From the NCBI GenBank assembly GCA_034336665.1, contig JAPFBE010000002.1, positions 11,944,906 through 12,008,905 of the forward strand: a stretch of 64,000 nucleotides of DNA. The letters run 5' to 3'. This document shows, in pieces, positions 1-11,616 of the stretch. Origin of the DNA: Luscinia megarhynchos (taxonomy: Eukaryota > Chordata > Aves > Passeriformes > Turdidae). Under the pieces are notes generated by a model. It had not been told where the DNA came from. It saw only the letters and a list, made by a program, of their open reading frames with translations, and made no database searches. The translations under genes were made by a program, and so were the position numbers. Positions within the stretch are counted from its first letter, which is position 1. Every line of letters starts with the position of its first letter.

Positions 1-3000
1 CATTGCTTTTACTATAATAGCACAATTTTTCTGAGGCAAATAGAGTCCTGCTTCCCAGAAGCATCTCATACACAAAATGAAATAAATCTCATAGGAGAAC
101 TGGATACTCAGCTGAAATGCTCTCTTTTTACCAGACATTTTCCTGCAACTACATGTCCAAAAGAATTTTCCAAAATAACAACGTTTCCACTTTCCTCTTC
201 CATGGAATTAGAAGTCTTCCTGCCTTTTTTCCCCAAGATTTTCCTAGTTCAGCATATTCATTCAGGAGTTACTCTTTCTGTCTTCCATGCTAATGTAAAG
301 TGATTTCATTAGTTATTATGGAAAGGGAGGCTCAAACTGCTTGCCCTGCTAATAGCACTGCTTAATCACACAATTTTTGAGGACCCACTTCATCTTTTCA
401 AGCCAATCTGTGGTAAAATATGATCAGAATGTCATTCTTTTCTGAGGACCAAAATGAATAGAGACTCTAAAAACTGAAAACACAGTGCATTTTATAGTAA
501 TTCAGGAGCCTTCATGATTAAGAGACCATACATTGATGCATTTGCTAATTTTTGCTCTGCCTCATTGTTCATGAACAAATACACTCAGCTCCCATGACTA
601 GCAGAAGAATCAAAAAGAGAGGCAATTCCTTCCTGAATAGAGGCATATTACTCCAGTCTTTTACAGAGACAGGATCCTGCAACACTTGGAGGGTGTGTCC
701 ACAACCTATAAATGCAGAAAACAGGAGCTTTCCTGTTTCTTGTGAAAGATGTCAGGCCAAGATGAGAATCTTCCCTAAAACCTGCCCAGTTTATACTTAC
801 ACTGCCCTGCTCCCACCTCTTACTACTGCCACGGTCTGGTTAACTCAAAACCCAACTGAAAACACATGATACTGAGTGGGATTTAAACATATGCATGTAA
901 GCACAGTAACCACAGTTCATGTGGAGGTCTTTCACAAGGTTACTGTTCCCTCAGCAATATTGTGGGACACTGGAATTTATAGCTGGTCCAAGCACAAAAG
1001 TTCACATTGCTGTTTTACATTTGACATCTCAGTAGGCTCAGAAAAAGAAAAACTTACAGCTTACCCTTGATCCTGACAAAGAGCTTACATGAGCCTCACC
1101 ACTGCAGCTGTTTCTGCTGAGAAGTCTTAATTTTGCTGAAAATCCTTTTCCTGCCCCCTTGCCTTCAAAATCAATATGTTGTAGTGAGTTATTTCATTAA
1201 GTGCTGCTCATGCTCAGTACACAGCCTGTCTTTGAGGACAACCTTTAGACATACCTGCTGCCTGCAGTGCTGCTGGTAAAAGGACACCTGGTATTTTGGA
1301 ATGGGGGTATTCTGTGTGGGATCTTCATAAATATATATTACAATTGCTCCTTTGCAAAGGAAAGAAAATTGTCTTTTGGTCCTTAGTGAGAAGTATTTGC
1401 TCCCTACCCTCCTTCCCTTCCAGGCTGACCTCTTGCCTACAGAGAGGAGTGAGGACAACCTTAAGTGACAATGAGACAAATTTCATTTTGTAGTGAACTG
1501 CTTTTTCAATTATTTTCCTCCTCTCTATTTCTTCTGGTTGACCCAGACCAGGCTGTTATGCTGACAGGGGTCCCTAACCTCCAGATTAAAATATGCAAAT
1601 TATTGTCTTTCCTTCCACTGAGGCTGGTGTCAGGTACATTGAAACTGTAAGAAAATCTTTGATTTGGTTTTACATAAGATGAACATGGTTACTTATTTTT
1701 GTCATCTTCTTAATTAAGTAAACCCAGGTTAACATGGTATAATCAGTGTTCAGGTACAATATAGTTCACAGGGTGCTTGCCATTCTCTGAGGCAGATGCT
1801 GCTAAAAAATAGCCAAACAACTTCTGAAAATCTCTAACACCCCCTACTTTCTACCCTACATCACTCACCTTCAAATTAGTATTAAATAAGATATACTAAA
1901 ACAATAGAATGTGAAGCAGATGCAACTCATCAGCTTTTGGACTTCCTACAGATAATTCGTATTGAAGCCTCTAAATTGATATTAATGATAACTGGCTTAA
2001 AATTTTACAAATAAATTATTTCCAAAAGACATACATATACTCCAGTTTTCAGTCACTGTCAAGCTAAATTTGGCTGATATTTTAAAACCACTGAATTATG
2101 CTATACAAAGAATGGCTCCATGCAAGGATTTTCCTTTCTAATTCCTCCTCAGTTTTAACTAATTCTAAAAAGCCTGCTTTATCATTAATAATGAAAATAT
2201 AACAGATATCTCCAAGTATACAGAGATATAAATATACAGATTTTTGAAGGAGAATTGTACATGGTCAAAACAAACTCTTTCAAGATTTTTCAGGGAAGTT
2301 TGGAGATATGCAGCTGGGGAAAAAAAAAGTTCTATTTCCATAAACATGAATCCCTTTCTGTCCCAGGTACAGTTACAATATAACATAATAACTGAAAATC
2401 TGGAATTTCATAAATGCAGTCCTACATAATTGATATAATTTTATCAACATGTGATGTGGAAGGTGCACTGATTAAAACAAAATACATGTGTTAATAGGGA
2501 CCTGAGCAAGAGAAAACATTGGTTGTTAGAAATCACAGTAATCTTCCCAATTTCCCCAAATACCTGGGGAATGTTGCATTTTAAACAAGGCCCACTTCCA
2601 GCCTGTTATACCCTGGCAGGCCCTAACTAATATAATTGTCTTATTAAATATGTGAGTATCTTCATAGGATTTCCCCATATTTCACTTCGCCCACCTGTAC
2701 ATCTACAAATTGAGAAGTTTCTGAAATTTTGTAATGTGGTAATTTTGGCAAGATGTCATTAAGGTTCTAACCTTACCCTAATGCATTGTAAAGACCATTT
2801 CAAGCAGCTGAGCATGTTAAGAAATTGTTTCTCCTGAAAACTGAGTGTTTCCACTATTTCAGCTGTGATGTGAACCTGCACTGACAGTCTCCAAAGCAAT
2901 GATAAACAAAATTGCTGTAAAATGGCATTGCCAGCTCCTTTAGTTTCACTCTGAGTGTGCCCATTGTATGAGCTTTTTCACTCAGTTACTAACGTGCAAC

Positions 3001-3062
3001 AGAAGGTGCAATAATTGCTTAAACCACAAGTTTAATTACTTGCAATGGTATAACACAAAATT
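1..3062. other. Unique AT-rich non-coding DNA
   Basis: I see no gene, repeat family or RNA in this stretch. The open frames are short (about 100 codons at most), overlap on both strands and match no family I know. Base composition is AT-rich with few CpGs, as expected for methylated vertebrate intergenic or intronic DNA. Confidence 0.7.
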
Positions 3063-3575
3063 CATAGAAGCATAGCATGTTTAGCTTGGAAAAGACCTAT
3101 AAGATCATCAAGTCCAACATTAACCCAGCACTGACCAACATTAAGCCATGTACCTCAGTGCCACATCCACACATCTTTACCTCCTGGGATGGTCACTCAA
3201 CCATTTCCCTGGGCAGCCTGCTCCAATGCTTGACAATCCTGCTGGTGAAGAAATTTTTTCTAAAATCTAAACCTTTCCTGGCACAACCTGTGGCCTTTTC
3301 CTCTTGTCCTGTCACCTGTCACTAGGCAGAAGAGGCTAACATCCACCTCACCACACCCTCCTTTCAGGCAGTTGTAGAGAGTGAAAAGGTGCTCCCTGAG
3401 CCTCCTTTTTTTTCAGATTAAACACCCCCAGCTCCCTCAGCTGCTTCTTATCACACCTGTGCTCCAGACCTTTCCCCAGCTCCATTCCCATTCTCTGGAA
3501 ACACTCCAGCACCTCAATGTCTTTTTTCAAGTGAGAGACCCAAAACTGGATCACATTGATACTGGAGTCATTCAC
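3063..3575 (-). mobile_element. CR1 LINE fragment, 5'-truncated
   Basis: Read on the minus strand, this is the 3' part of an avian CR1 non-LTR retrotransposon. The left edge (TTCATAGAAGCATAG) is the reverse complement of the degenerate ATTCTATG-type 3' terminus. It is followed by the usual antisense phrases for 'ggaaaagacctataagatcatcaa' and 'ccctgggcagcctgctcc'. The right edge near 3575 is where similarity stops, consistent with 5' truncation during target-primed reverse transcription. It belongs to the same subgroup as the outer element at 56441-57060. Stops and substitutions show it is old and inactive. Boundaries are by eye, about 10 bp either way. Confidence 0.9.
3348..3575 (-). pseudogene. 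Remnant of CR1 ORF2 C-terminal end
   Basis: The minus strand keeps about 60 codons resembling the C-terminal end of the CR1 ORF2 polyprotein (endonuclease/reverse transcriptase), downstream of the catalytic RT motifs. Recognisable pieces are FWVSHLKKDIEVLE, KGLEHRC and [12 protein letters not shown]. The element is truncated on its 5' side, so the endonuclease and catalytic RT domains are absent. The frame is lost towards the 3' end. This is a decayed fragment with no expected function. Confidence 0.75.
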
Positions 3576-5649
3576 CTCAGCTACTCAATTGTCTAACACA
3601 AAGAGATTCCTGTGATTTCAGTGGGTTTGGAGATGAGTAAGTTCCAGCCCAGTAATTATGCCTCTAGCAAGGGATTCAGGTCTCCATGATGGACTCACTG
3701 TGCAACCATGACCACATCACACACACAAAATTTACACATGTCAAAAAACCCCAACAGAAACCAAATCTGGCACTTAAGCACAAATCAGCTTTCCCTTTGA
3801 AATGCAGCTGAACATTTTAGAGGCTGCAGGCTTTTGTGCTGTAACCACCAAAGTAAATCACAACACTTAGTGTGTGCCCACAGGCCAATATAGCCAACCT
3901 GCAAATCTTGCAATCCATCTCATCCCCATGCCTGAGACTTCACAAATTATTCTCATGCCACATTTGTGTTTGTGTGCAAACAAGCATTTTAATTTGTAGT
4001 TCTTGTTTATGTCAAGGAGGTAAAACTGACTGCTCGGTCACTGTTAGAGCTAAAAAATAAGTCAGGAGTTCATATTCACAGAAACAATTTGTATAACCGA
4101 GTCCAAAAATCTGTTTCAATCATAAAATCCCAGCTTTATCAATATATAGGTCTTTACCTCGCCCACAAGAAAATGTCTAAATCTGGAAAAACCCAAACAC
4201 ATCTATACTCAGAGTTTCTTTCTGGCTTAAGCATCTTCTCTCTTCTGCCATCGCTAGAAGTAAAATGTACTCACTCTTCACTATACAAAGAATCTCAGTG
4301 TCTGAATTGCCATCTATTTTTGTGAACAGGTTATCCTAAGTCTTTAACCACTTTGGATGTTGCTCCCTGAAACACTCCAACATACCCACAAGCTACATCC
4401 ATACAAATACCTTCAATTTCATGCTACAAAACATTTCAGTAACTGGCAACAGCAAAGACCTCCCAGATTTTCCAGAATCTTTGAACAGAAAAAAATTACA
4501 CACAAAAAACCCAATGATGTCATGAGCTCCTGTGGTGTCCAAAAGAGAGAAAATCCTGTGCAGCCCTGAGGGGAGCTCTCCCCAAACAGGGTGCACATGA
4601 CCCAGCCCATTCCACCCGGCTCCCGTGTTTATTGAGGAGCTTGGCCACAACCTCACTGATCTTTCCTGTTCTCCTTCCCTTCAATCCTCACTTTCTCTCC
4701 CCCATGACCTTCTGGGGAGGCTGACATTCCTTCTATGAATGATTCATGTCAGATAACACCAGCTCTGAGCATGGGAAGCTGCTCAGCTGGACCAAACCAG
4801 GACCTAGAAATTAAATGTATCTTAGTGTTTAGTCAACATATTGTAAGCATTATTCATTAAAGCCATGAAGGATTATATTCACACTGGTAAGGTAAAGAAA
4901 AAAGATTTAGGATCCTGTTACCAATCCCTAAGCCTGCTGCTTCATACAAATAATACTGCCTGGGATTTCTTATTAACTGCACTCTATTTAAAATCCTTTC
5001 TTCAAGTCTGGAAAACCAATTTTAGAAAAAAATTTCAATTTAAACTTGGTTACAATTTACTTGCTAGATTAATCTTGCAAACTTTTAATGGGTATATTAA
5101 TTAGACATCATTAATAACTCCAATATCAGACATGCATTTCCTTTGTCTCTTAAACCAAATATGATTAACTTCACTCATCCTCAAGGGCATAATTTTGCAA
5201 AAATTAGCAAGCACAAGAGTATCAGCTATTATAGTATTAAAAGTGTCATTCTGTTTATGATATCATATGTCTACCAGACTAAAAAGCACCTGGAATCTCA
5301 TGCCTTTTACACCAATATCCTTGTGGGATTGAAGACAGAATTAAATAGTTTAAAATACCACATTTTCAGTCGCAACTCCTATAGTCTAAGGTAAATTCTC
5401 TGAAAATGAATTATCTCAACCCAAATGGACCCTTTTTAAAGACAATATTGTGTCTTCAAATACTGTAAAAGTCCTACCAACGATGCTGAAATCTCTTCTA
5501 CAAAGGTGTACCAAGTACACAGTCCTTTTTGTGCAGAGAGCAATTTTTAAAATGCCATTAAACGTTTCCTTTCATTCCTAAAATTGCAGCCATTTAATTA
5601 GCCTTTATACTTAAAATACCACCGAGAGCCTGGAAAACAGACCACTGCA

Positions 5650-5900
5650 CTGTTCCAGCTCTTTTGCCAGGTTTTTGCTTCACTGCTTCATTGAATCTCT
5701 CTTGCTATTCCTGCAGCAGCTGGCAGAGCAAGTGTGAGCAGCGCCCCGCAGGAGAGCCCTCGAGCGAGCCAGCGCTTCTCCCAGGCACTCAGGAGCTGCC
5801 CCACTGCACTTAGCTCAGCAGTGCCCATCTCTCACTCCTTCCAAATGCTGCTCCTGCCTGCTCCTGAGGTTCTTGTGGTCAGCTTGTGGATGTTCTCCAC
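5650..5900. promoter_or_regulatory. Small GC- and CpG-rich patch (possible regulatory element)
   Basis: Around 5738-5782 there are about six CpGs in roughly 45 bp (GCGCCCCGC, CTCGAGCGAGCC, AGCGCTT), in a neighbourhood where CpGs are rare. The flanks to 5650 and 5900 are also visibly richer in G and C. Retained CpGs in a CpG-depleted genome can mark an unmethylated regulatory element or a small exon. I see no TATA box, start codon context or splice pair that identifies it as a promoter, so the function is a guess. Confidence 0.25.
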
Positions 5901-6890
5901 GATCTAGCTCGTGTTCTGTGCACTTTTTCCAAAGGCTTCCATTACAAGCACAGTGTAATCACAGATGTTGGTTGTTTGGGGATTTTTTTGTCACAGTGTT
6001 AGAAATTCGGTGCCCAGTTCTTCTTTCACTTGTCTTGACAGCCCCACTTTACTTTTGAGGAAGTTAAGTAAAGTACAGAAGGTAGGCCAGCAAACTAAAC
6101 ATTCTCAGTGCATGAGGCTATTATGGAGGCTGGTATTCATTCAAAGGACAGTAAGTGACCTGCTGCTTTTCCTGCCAGAGCATTCCCCACAATACAGAGG
6201 GTCCTATCTCTTTCACACACAGAGATTATCCCTGTTCATGACATTGCATTAAACCCCATGTAATCAGAATTAGAGCTAAATATTCAGGCCCATCTGAGAG
6301 AGTGGCCACAACCCCATGCATCTTCTCAATTGTTTACACTCCTGTCTGCTCCTTCCATATGACCTAGTAGTCCCCAGTGCTCGATCAAATAAAGGTGAAC
6401 ACAACAAAGCGTTCACTACTTCCCATCTGCACAGGACAGATGATGAATCAAACTTCTGTCACACAGCCACTCCCAAAGGGAGAAGTCACAGAGTGATCAA
6501 TTGGTGCTCCATCAAATGGACCTCTTGTCCTCCCAGCTCCAACTCTTCTGATTGTTTTCCATTAAATATCTGAGACAAAGAACTGTTGACCTCAACTTTT
6601 AAACTTCAACTTTCAGCATCGATCAACAGTTAAATAATGGATAAGTCTTTGACAATATATTTCCATGCTATATCAATTTTTCTTCAACGGGTGTATCAAG
6701 TCACAAGGATGCAACTCTGTCCCCAGAGACCACAGAGAACATAGAAATTCCTTTAAACTGAGAGCAGTCCAGAACTTTATAGACATAAATCATCTTCTGA
6801 TTGCTAGGGACATCAGACAGTTGGCAGACAACGTCTGGGACCATTTATATAATTTTAGGCAAGCCACTGCACATCTCTCAAGCTTTCAGA

Positions 6891-6908
6891 GAATTAATTA
6901 ATTAATTC
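6891..6908. repeat. (AATT)n 18-bp perfect palindrome
   Basis: GAATTAATTAATTAATTC reads the same on both strands. It is a short tetranucleotide repeat and contains several TAAT cores. Confidence 0.8.
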
Positions 6909-7493
6909 AGGATAATATCATCAGCTTACAGCTGAGAAAGTAAACACTGTATTTTTTTGAGTGTGTTATGATTTCCCAGGATACTAGGAAATCAGTGGGC
7001 AAGAAACTAAAGCTAATTTTGGATGAGGCAACATGTAAAGCAAATGCCTATATAAAATAAATTAGAGAATAACTAGTGCAGCTATTTAAATATTTAAGCT
7101 TAAGAATCAGCTGTGATAAGAATGGGGAGAATAAGTTATCTATATTTTTCTATGTTAAATTTTTTTTTTTGTTGTAGGTATTTTTTGTATTGCACAGCTT
7201 CATCTAGTGACATCCAGCTGTTTCATCACTTTAAAAAGAAATAACACACTTCAAAATCAAGTCCCTTCCCTCATGAGCTCAGTAACACAAGAGAGTGGGG
7301 GATACTTCCTTGCCTTTTTTCACTCTTCATGTTTTTAGCAAGTTCTCATTTTCCAGGCAACAGAAAACCATCCTCTTTGGCAGCTTTCCTTCCTTGTATG
7401 AGCCTTGTTTTCAGCAGGCAATGTCCATCCAGACAGAATTCCCTAATTTCTTATGCTATTACTGAACCTCTACAAGCAGACAGCAAGGAGCTC

Positions 7494-7514
7494 TTTTTTT
7501 TTTTTTTTTTTTTT
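7494..7514 (+). repeat. T21 homopolymer run
   Basis: This is an uninterrupted run of 21 T. No processed pseudogene or SINE could be recognised beside it on the minus strand. Confidence 0.9.
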
Positions 7515-7809
7515 GTATCAGTTACATTTTGGGGAAGCATAACCTCATTTCATACACCAGGGCCTCAGGCTTGCTTACATCATGGAGGAACTTGTCCTGG
7601 TAATTCCCAGTGTTGGCTCACCATTGCTAAACTATAGATGGATATCTGCTGTCAGGCTGGGTGCCCAGGCAGCTTTCCTTTAAATTCTTAATCCCACTTA
7701 AACAACATGTTCTTAATAGAAACAAGTGGTGGTTTCCACACAGTAACTAAAGTCACTAAATAAAGCACAGCTACCACCAATTACCTTCTCTGCAGCAGGA
7801 CTCTCCAAA

Positions 7810-8166
7810 ATGCTGGGGACTAAAGGCTGTCTGACAGTTCTGTTTCTGATGCTGCTGCTCCTGCTCTTCCCAGTGAGCTCCTCAGCTCTCTCCCTCAGAC
7901 AGTCTGTAAAAAAAGTCTTGTTCTGCATCACCCTTCTGGGTGCAATGAGCTTAGGTCAACCTCAACCCCCCACATCAGCCCCACCACTGAATACACCCAA
8001 ATCCATTTACAACTCTCAAGCATCTTGGTGCCTTCCAGATGTCTTCTCCAAAACTCTCCACAAGCTCATAGAATTGTGGAATCACACAATGGTTTGGGTT
8101 GGAAGAGACCTTAAGGATCACCTAGTTCCAATCCTCCCCACCCATTACAGTGATACCTTCCACTAG
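7810..8166 (+). CDS. Uncertain 118-codon ORF with signal-peptide-like start
   Basis: I do not recognise this protein. Residues 1-7 form a short basic n-region with Lys5. Residues 8-20 are a strongly hydrophobic stretch rich in Leu, followed by PVSSSA, which would suit signal peptidase cleavage after Ala26. Leucines in the core are CTG or CTC, unlike the AT-rich surroundings. The ATG has A at -3 but C at +4. A plausible splice acceptor (CTTCTCTGCAG) ends at about 7796, so the start could lie near the beginning of an exon. A second hydrophobic stretch covers residues about 36-49. From about residue 87 the frame is read through an antisense CR1 fragment, so the C-terminal third is transposon-derived and the annotated stop is probably not native. 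It could be a real signal-peptide exon whose donor I cannot place, a lineage-specific peptide, or chance. Confidence 0.22.
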   Translation: MLGTKGCLTVLFLMLLLLLFPVSSSALSLRQSVKKVLFCITLLGAMSLGQPQPPTSAPPLNTPKSIYNSQASWCLPDVFSKTLHKLIELWNHTMVWVGRDLKDHLVPILPTHYSDTFH

Positions 8167-8186
8167 ACCAGGCTGCCCAAAGCCCC
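8069..8186 (-). mobile_element. Short CR1 LINE 3' fragment
   Basis: The sequence TAGAATTGTGGAATCACACA, followed by 'atggtttgggttggaagaga', 'ccttaaggatcacctagttcc' and 'accttccactagaccaggctg', is the antisense 3' end of an avian CR1. Only about 118 bp remain. It overlaps the last third of the open frame at 7810-8166. Confidence 0.9.
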
Positions 8187-9053
8187 AATCATAGGTCCTA
8201 CAATGCTCACATAATTTATGGGTAGGTCTCATTCTTCTTTTTATGGCTACATAGAGTCCTGTTGCCACGATAACTTTATCCCCACAGATATATCCTATCT
8301 GTCTGATGTGCTTTCCATGAATAACTATCCTGAATCTGGTGCAACTAAAAATGTTTTGTACTGGGAAAAAAAGCAAGTAGCACGTCAGACAAAGCAAGAA
8401 AACTACACAAAAGAAGGATAGTGGGTAAGAATATACATCAAAAAGGCTGAACAATACTTGAAGAGAGAAATAAAATATCTACCTATTATAAAAGAAATAC
8501 AGTCCTCTGGTCACAAATATACTTCCTTTCAGCTTGTTCTTTCACTAATAAAATACATAAATACATAATGCATTGCTGAGCATTAAAAACCCCCAAACTG
8601 CTCTTATCCATATATTTTGTAGGCCATAAAATGGGGGCCCAGTTTTCCCAATCTATTTTAAGACTTCCTAAGGTATTTCAGACATGGAGAAACAGAACAC
8701 ATGTATCAGAAACTTTGAATCTTCACAATGCAGCTTATAGCCACTTCTGTTGCAATCCCCTAACTTGCTTATAACTAAAAATTTGTTGGTACACTTTAAC
8801 AACTTGGTGAGTCTTGGTCACAGCTGCACTGATGGATTTTTGTGACTACAGCTAGCAAGGACCACAACTATGATTCAGGACACCCTGATTTGGGACATTA
8901 ATCTTCAGAAAGAATAAGCTGTATTTGCTTCATGGTTAATGGATTGTGTAAATAAACATCCCTGAATGATTTCTTTAGTTAGGGCCTTGTTTTCTGTAGG
9001 AAGGGATCCTGAAAAATTTCCTTGAATCCACTTTGTTTCTTCTTTTCTCACAG

Positions 9054-9151
9054 GTGTAAATGTGAAGCACATCCAGGTCTTCTGGGGAGCTGCAACAGCA
9101 CTGATGTAGGGGTACAGCCCAAAATTTTCCTCTATTTTGCCATTAAATAAA
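9054..9151 (+). other. Exon-like segment: acceptor, open frame, stop and AATAAA
   Basis: A long pyrimidine tract (TTTGTTTCTTCTTTTCTCACAG, ending at 9053) is a strong splice acceptor. The next bases read open for 31 codons starting at 9055 (first residues CKCEAHPG) and stop at TAA 9148-9150, which overlaps an AATAAA hexamer at 9146-9151. The order acceptor, short frame, stop, poly(A) signal is that of a terminal exon. Stop/AATAAA overlap is unusual, and the length is short enough to arise by chance. I do not recognise the peptide. Confidence 0.15.
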
Positions 9152-10640
9152 TTGTCAGAAACTGATCACCAAATCATAAACATAGGCTGTTAAACCCTAA
9201 ATGCATTTAACATTGACTCTTCTTCCAGTTCTAGCACAGTATCCACTATTCTCTTCTTTTTTACAGTAGTTACTGTCTATTGAATATTTTAAGTTGTTTT
9301 CAATAATGCTGTTACTTATCTATGTACTTGCAAAAAAAGAAAGAAAGGCTTGCAGAGATATAGTTAGCTCTAAAGGTCATTTTAAAGTTGGGAAAGAATA
9401 CAAAGAGACTGAGACTTTTACCAGAATGTGGGAGAATACATGTATATGAAGGCTGCTAGTATTTTAGTGGAGTGGATTTTATTTTGCAGTCTGTCTGGTT
9501 TCACTTACATGATAATTGAAGGGAAATGGTGATAGAAAATAGAGCACTTTCCCATGCTGTGTCTAAAGCTTTTTTAATGATTAAATGTCATCATATCTCA
9601 AGAGTACCAAAAATACTGGTGAAAGTCATCTTAATTTTTAAAAACAAATATGCATGAGAACTGGTTGTAGCTGGACATAGTTTTGGATTACAGCAGGTCT
9701 GTCACTAGAGTAAGTTTATTGTGGTGTACCCAGGAGAGTTTGCATTAGGTTCTTCAGGAAAAAAATAAAGACAAAAATATTTTTAAGTCTTTTACTAAAA
9801 GATTTTTAAGGTTTCTTTGGCTAAAAACCACCCCTCTATGTGATAGACTATGTTATTGTCACAAGTGAAAATATCTCTAGGGACATAAACATATCTGCTG
9901 AGAACAAGAACCAATCTCTGCTCTCACTCCAACAGCTGTACCTTGCTTTTATAAGTGGAAACAGAATGGGCCCTTAACAGGAAAAAAGACAATGAAAAAA
10001 AATCTGAGAAAAGCAAGCAGCTAAGGACAGCATAAAAGGGAAAAATGGGCCACAGAAAAACTTGTCTCACTTGTTCTCCAGTTAATTATGTCAAATCAGG
10101 AAGTTTTTCCCGTTCCTACTGACTTGACTGTGGTTGAATTAAGAACCTGTCCCCATATATCCAAATACTTAATTCCACTCCCATATAATGTACTAGCCAG
10201 TTGTCAGGTGTATATATCAGTGCACATATTTATACCTTATTTAAATATCCAGTCCTAACCAGAGCAGGCAGCACTCATTGCTGAATTTCCATGTATTTTA
10301 CTGTGGCATTTCAATGCTCCTTTAAACTTGGTTCTGGACAATTCTTTTGCCTCAGTTTCCTCACAAATTGGGACAAATTTTTTGAAACAGCAAATCCTCA
10401 ATAAAGTAATAAAAAACTGACTTTTATACTCCTACTGATCATAACAAAGGACAAGTCAGTTAAGTAATAAGGAGATTGCTGTTTTCTTATTGCATTTCAT
10501 TAATTTTAGAACTCAATCATGATTCTACACAGAAGATTTTGTTCTGTTAGCACATGAATTCACACACTGTTTTATACATTTCCAGAGGTTTCTATTCCCA
10601 CCACAGAATTCTCACAAGATTCCTATTATCTCATTTTCCC

Positions 10641-10658
10641 TTTTTTTTTTTTTTTTTT
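10641..10658 (+). repeat. T18 homopolymer run
   Basis: This is an uninterrupted run of 18 T, with no recognisable retroposed copy next to it. Confidence 0.9.
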
Positions 10659-11473
10659 GGCCTTGCACTTTGACCCTGGCATTCTCAGAAGGACACTTTG
10701 TTTTTTACATTAGGCTTCTACCACAGACTGGTTTCTAAACAATAAAATAAAGTAACTTGCAGTCCATACTTGTCCAGAGTCCGAGAGACAGGCTCCACAA
10801 GCCAAATATATACAGTGGGAAAGTATAATTTAAAATGTTCCAGACTAAACATTTTAAAATCAGACAAAATAAATATTTCAAAGCACTAACCTGAAAACTA
10901 TTGCTGGAGCTCGATGTTGTTACTGCTGTAGCTCCTTGTTAAAAGATCATGAATTTTTAATGCTTTCAGACATCCTACAGATAGCACAAGCAGTATACAT
11001 TGGCTCACAAATTATTTGCTGTCCTTCAGCATAACCTACAATATCCAGTGCTGTACCTTTGAAATTAGGAGATTGTGTAGTTAAAAGAAAGCCTGCCTTT
11101 GCTAGGATCAGTTGTTTACTTTGCTATGTGTGCTATTTTGAGCAAGAACTTCTAGCTATTTGAATTTAGAATGCCAGGCTCAGGATAGTAGTAATAATAA
11201 GAATTATTACTGTTATCATTCTCTGCCTTTCGTCACTCACTGCTCTAACCCACCAAAACCAGGGTACAAGGAGTTGGCTGAAATAAGAACTTACAGGACA
11301 GGTTCACCCTCTACAATAATAAGTTGCTGCTTCTTCCAGGTGTTGGATTTCCCAAACCTCTAGGCTTCAACCTTCTTGGACAGGCTCTCACTGGGCTCAG
11401 AAAGAAATATAAACATTATCAAAATATGTATGGCCTCTGTTGTATTCATCAGACTTTCTCTCCAGAGGTTTGA

Positions 11474-11616
11474 GTTTTTTGGTTGTTGGTTTTGGGGTTT
11501 TTGGTAGGGTTTTTGTTTTGCTTTTTGTTTTGTATTTTGTTTTGTATTTTGTTTTGTATTTTGTTTTGTTTTGTTTTATTTTGTTTTCTTTTGTTTTGTT
11601 TGCCTTGTTTTTTTGA
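11474..11616 (+). repeat. TTTTG/TTTTGTATTTTG tandem repeat
   Basis: The tract is built of TTTTG units. At about 11526-11570 a 12-bp compound unit (GTATTTTGTTTT) repeats three times, then decays into TTTTG and TTTTA/TTTTC variants. It produces a misleading open frame of repeated Phe-Cys-Ile/Leu residues. Confidence 0.9.

Larger units (their letters stand above)
3576..7493. other. Unique non-coding DNA with one GC/CpG-rich patch
   Basis: This is mostly featureless AT-rich sequence. Two things stand out: the GC-rich patch at about 5650-5900, listed separately, and a perfect 18-bp AATT-unit palindrome at 6891-6908. Open frames here are short and do not resemble known proteins. Confidence 0.65.
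8187..11473. other. Unique non-coding DNA
   Basis: There is no gene I can name. It contains the exon-like segment at 9054-9151 and a T18 run at 10641-10658, both listed separately. The remainder is AT-rich and shows no family resemblance. Confidence 0.6.

Noticed and set aside
1565..1580. CAGGGGTCCCTAACCT looks like a hAT (Charlie-type) terminal inverted repeat
   Set aside because: I found no matching inverted end or 8-bp target duplication within a reasonable distance, so a single 16-mer is not enough.
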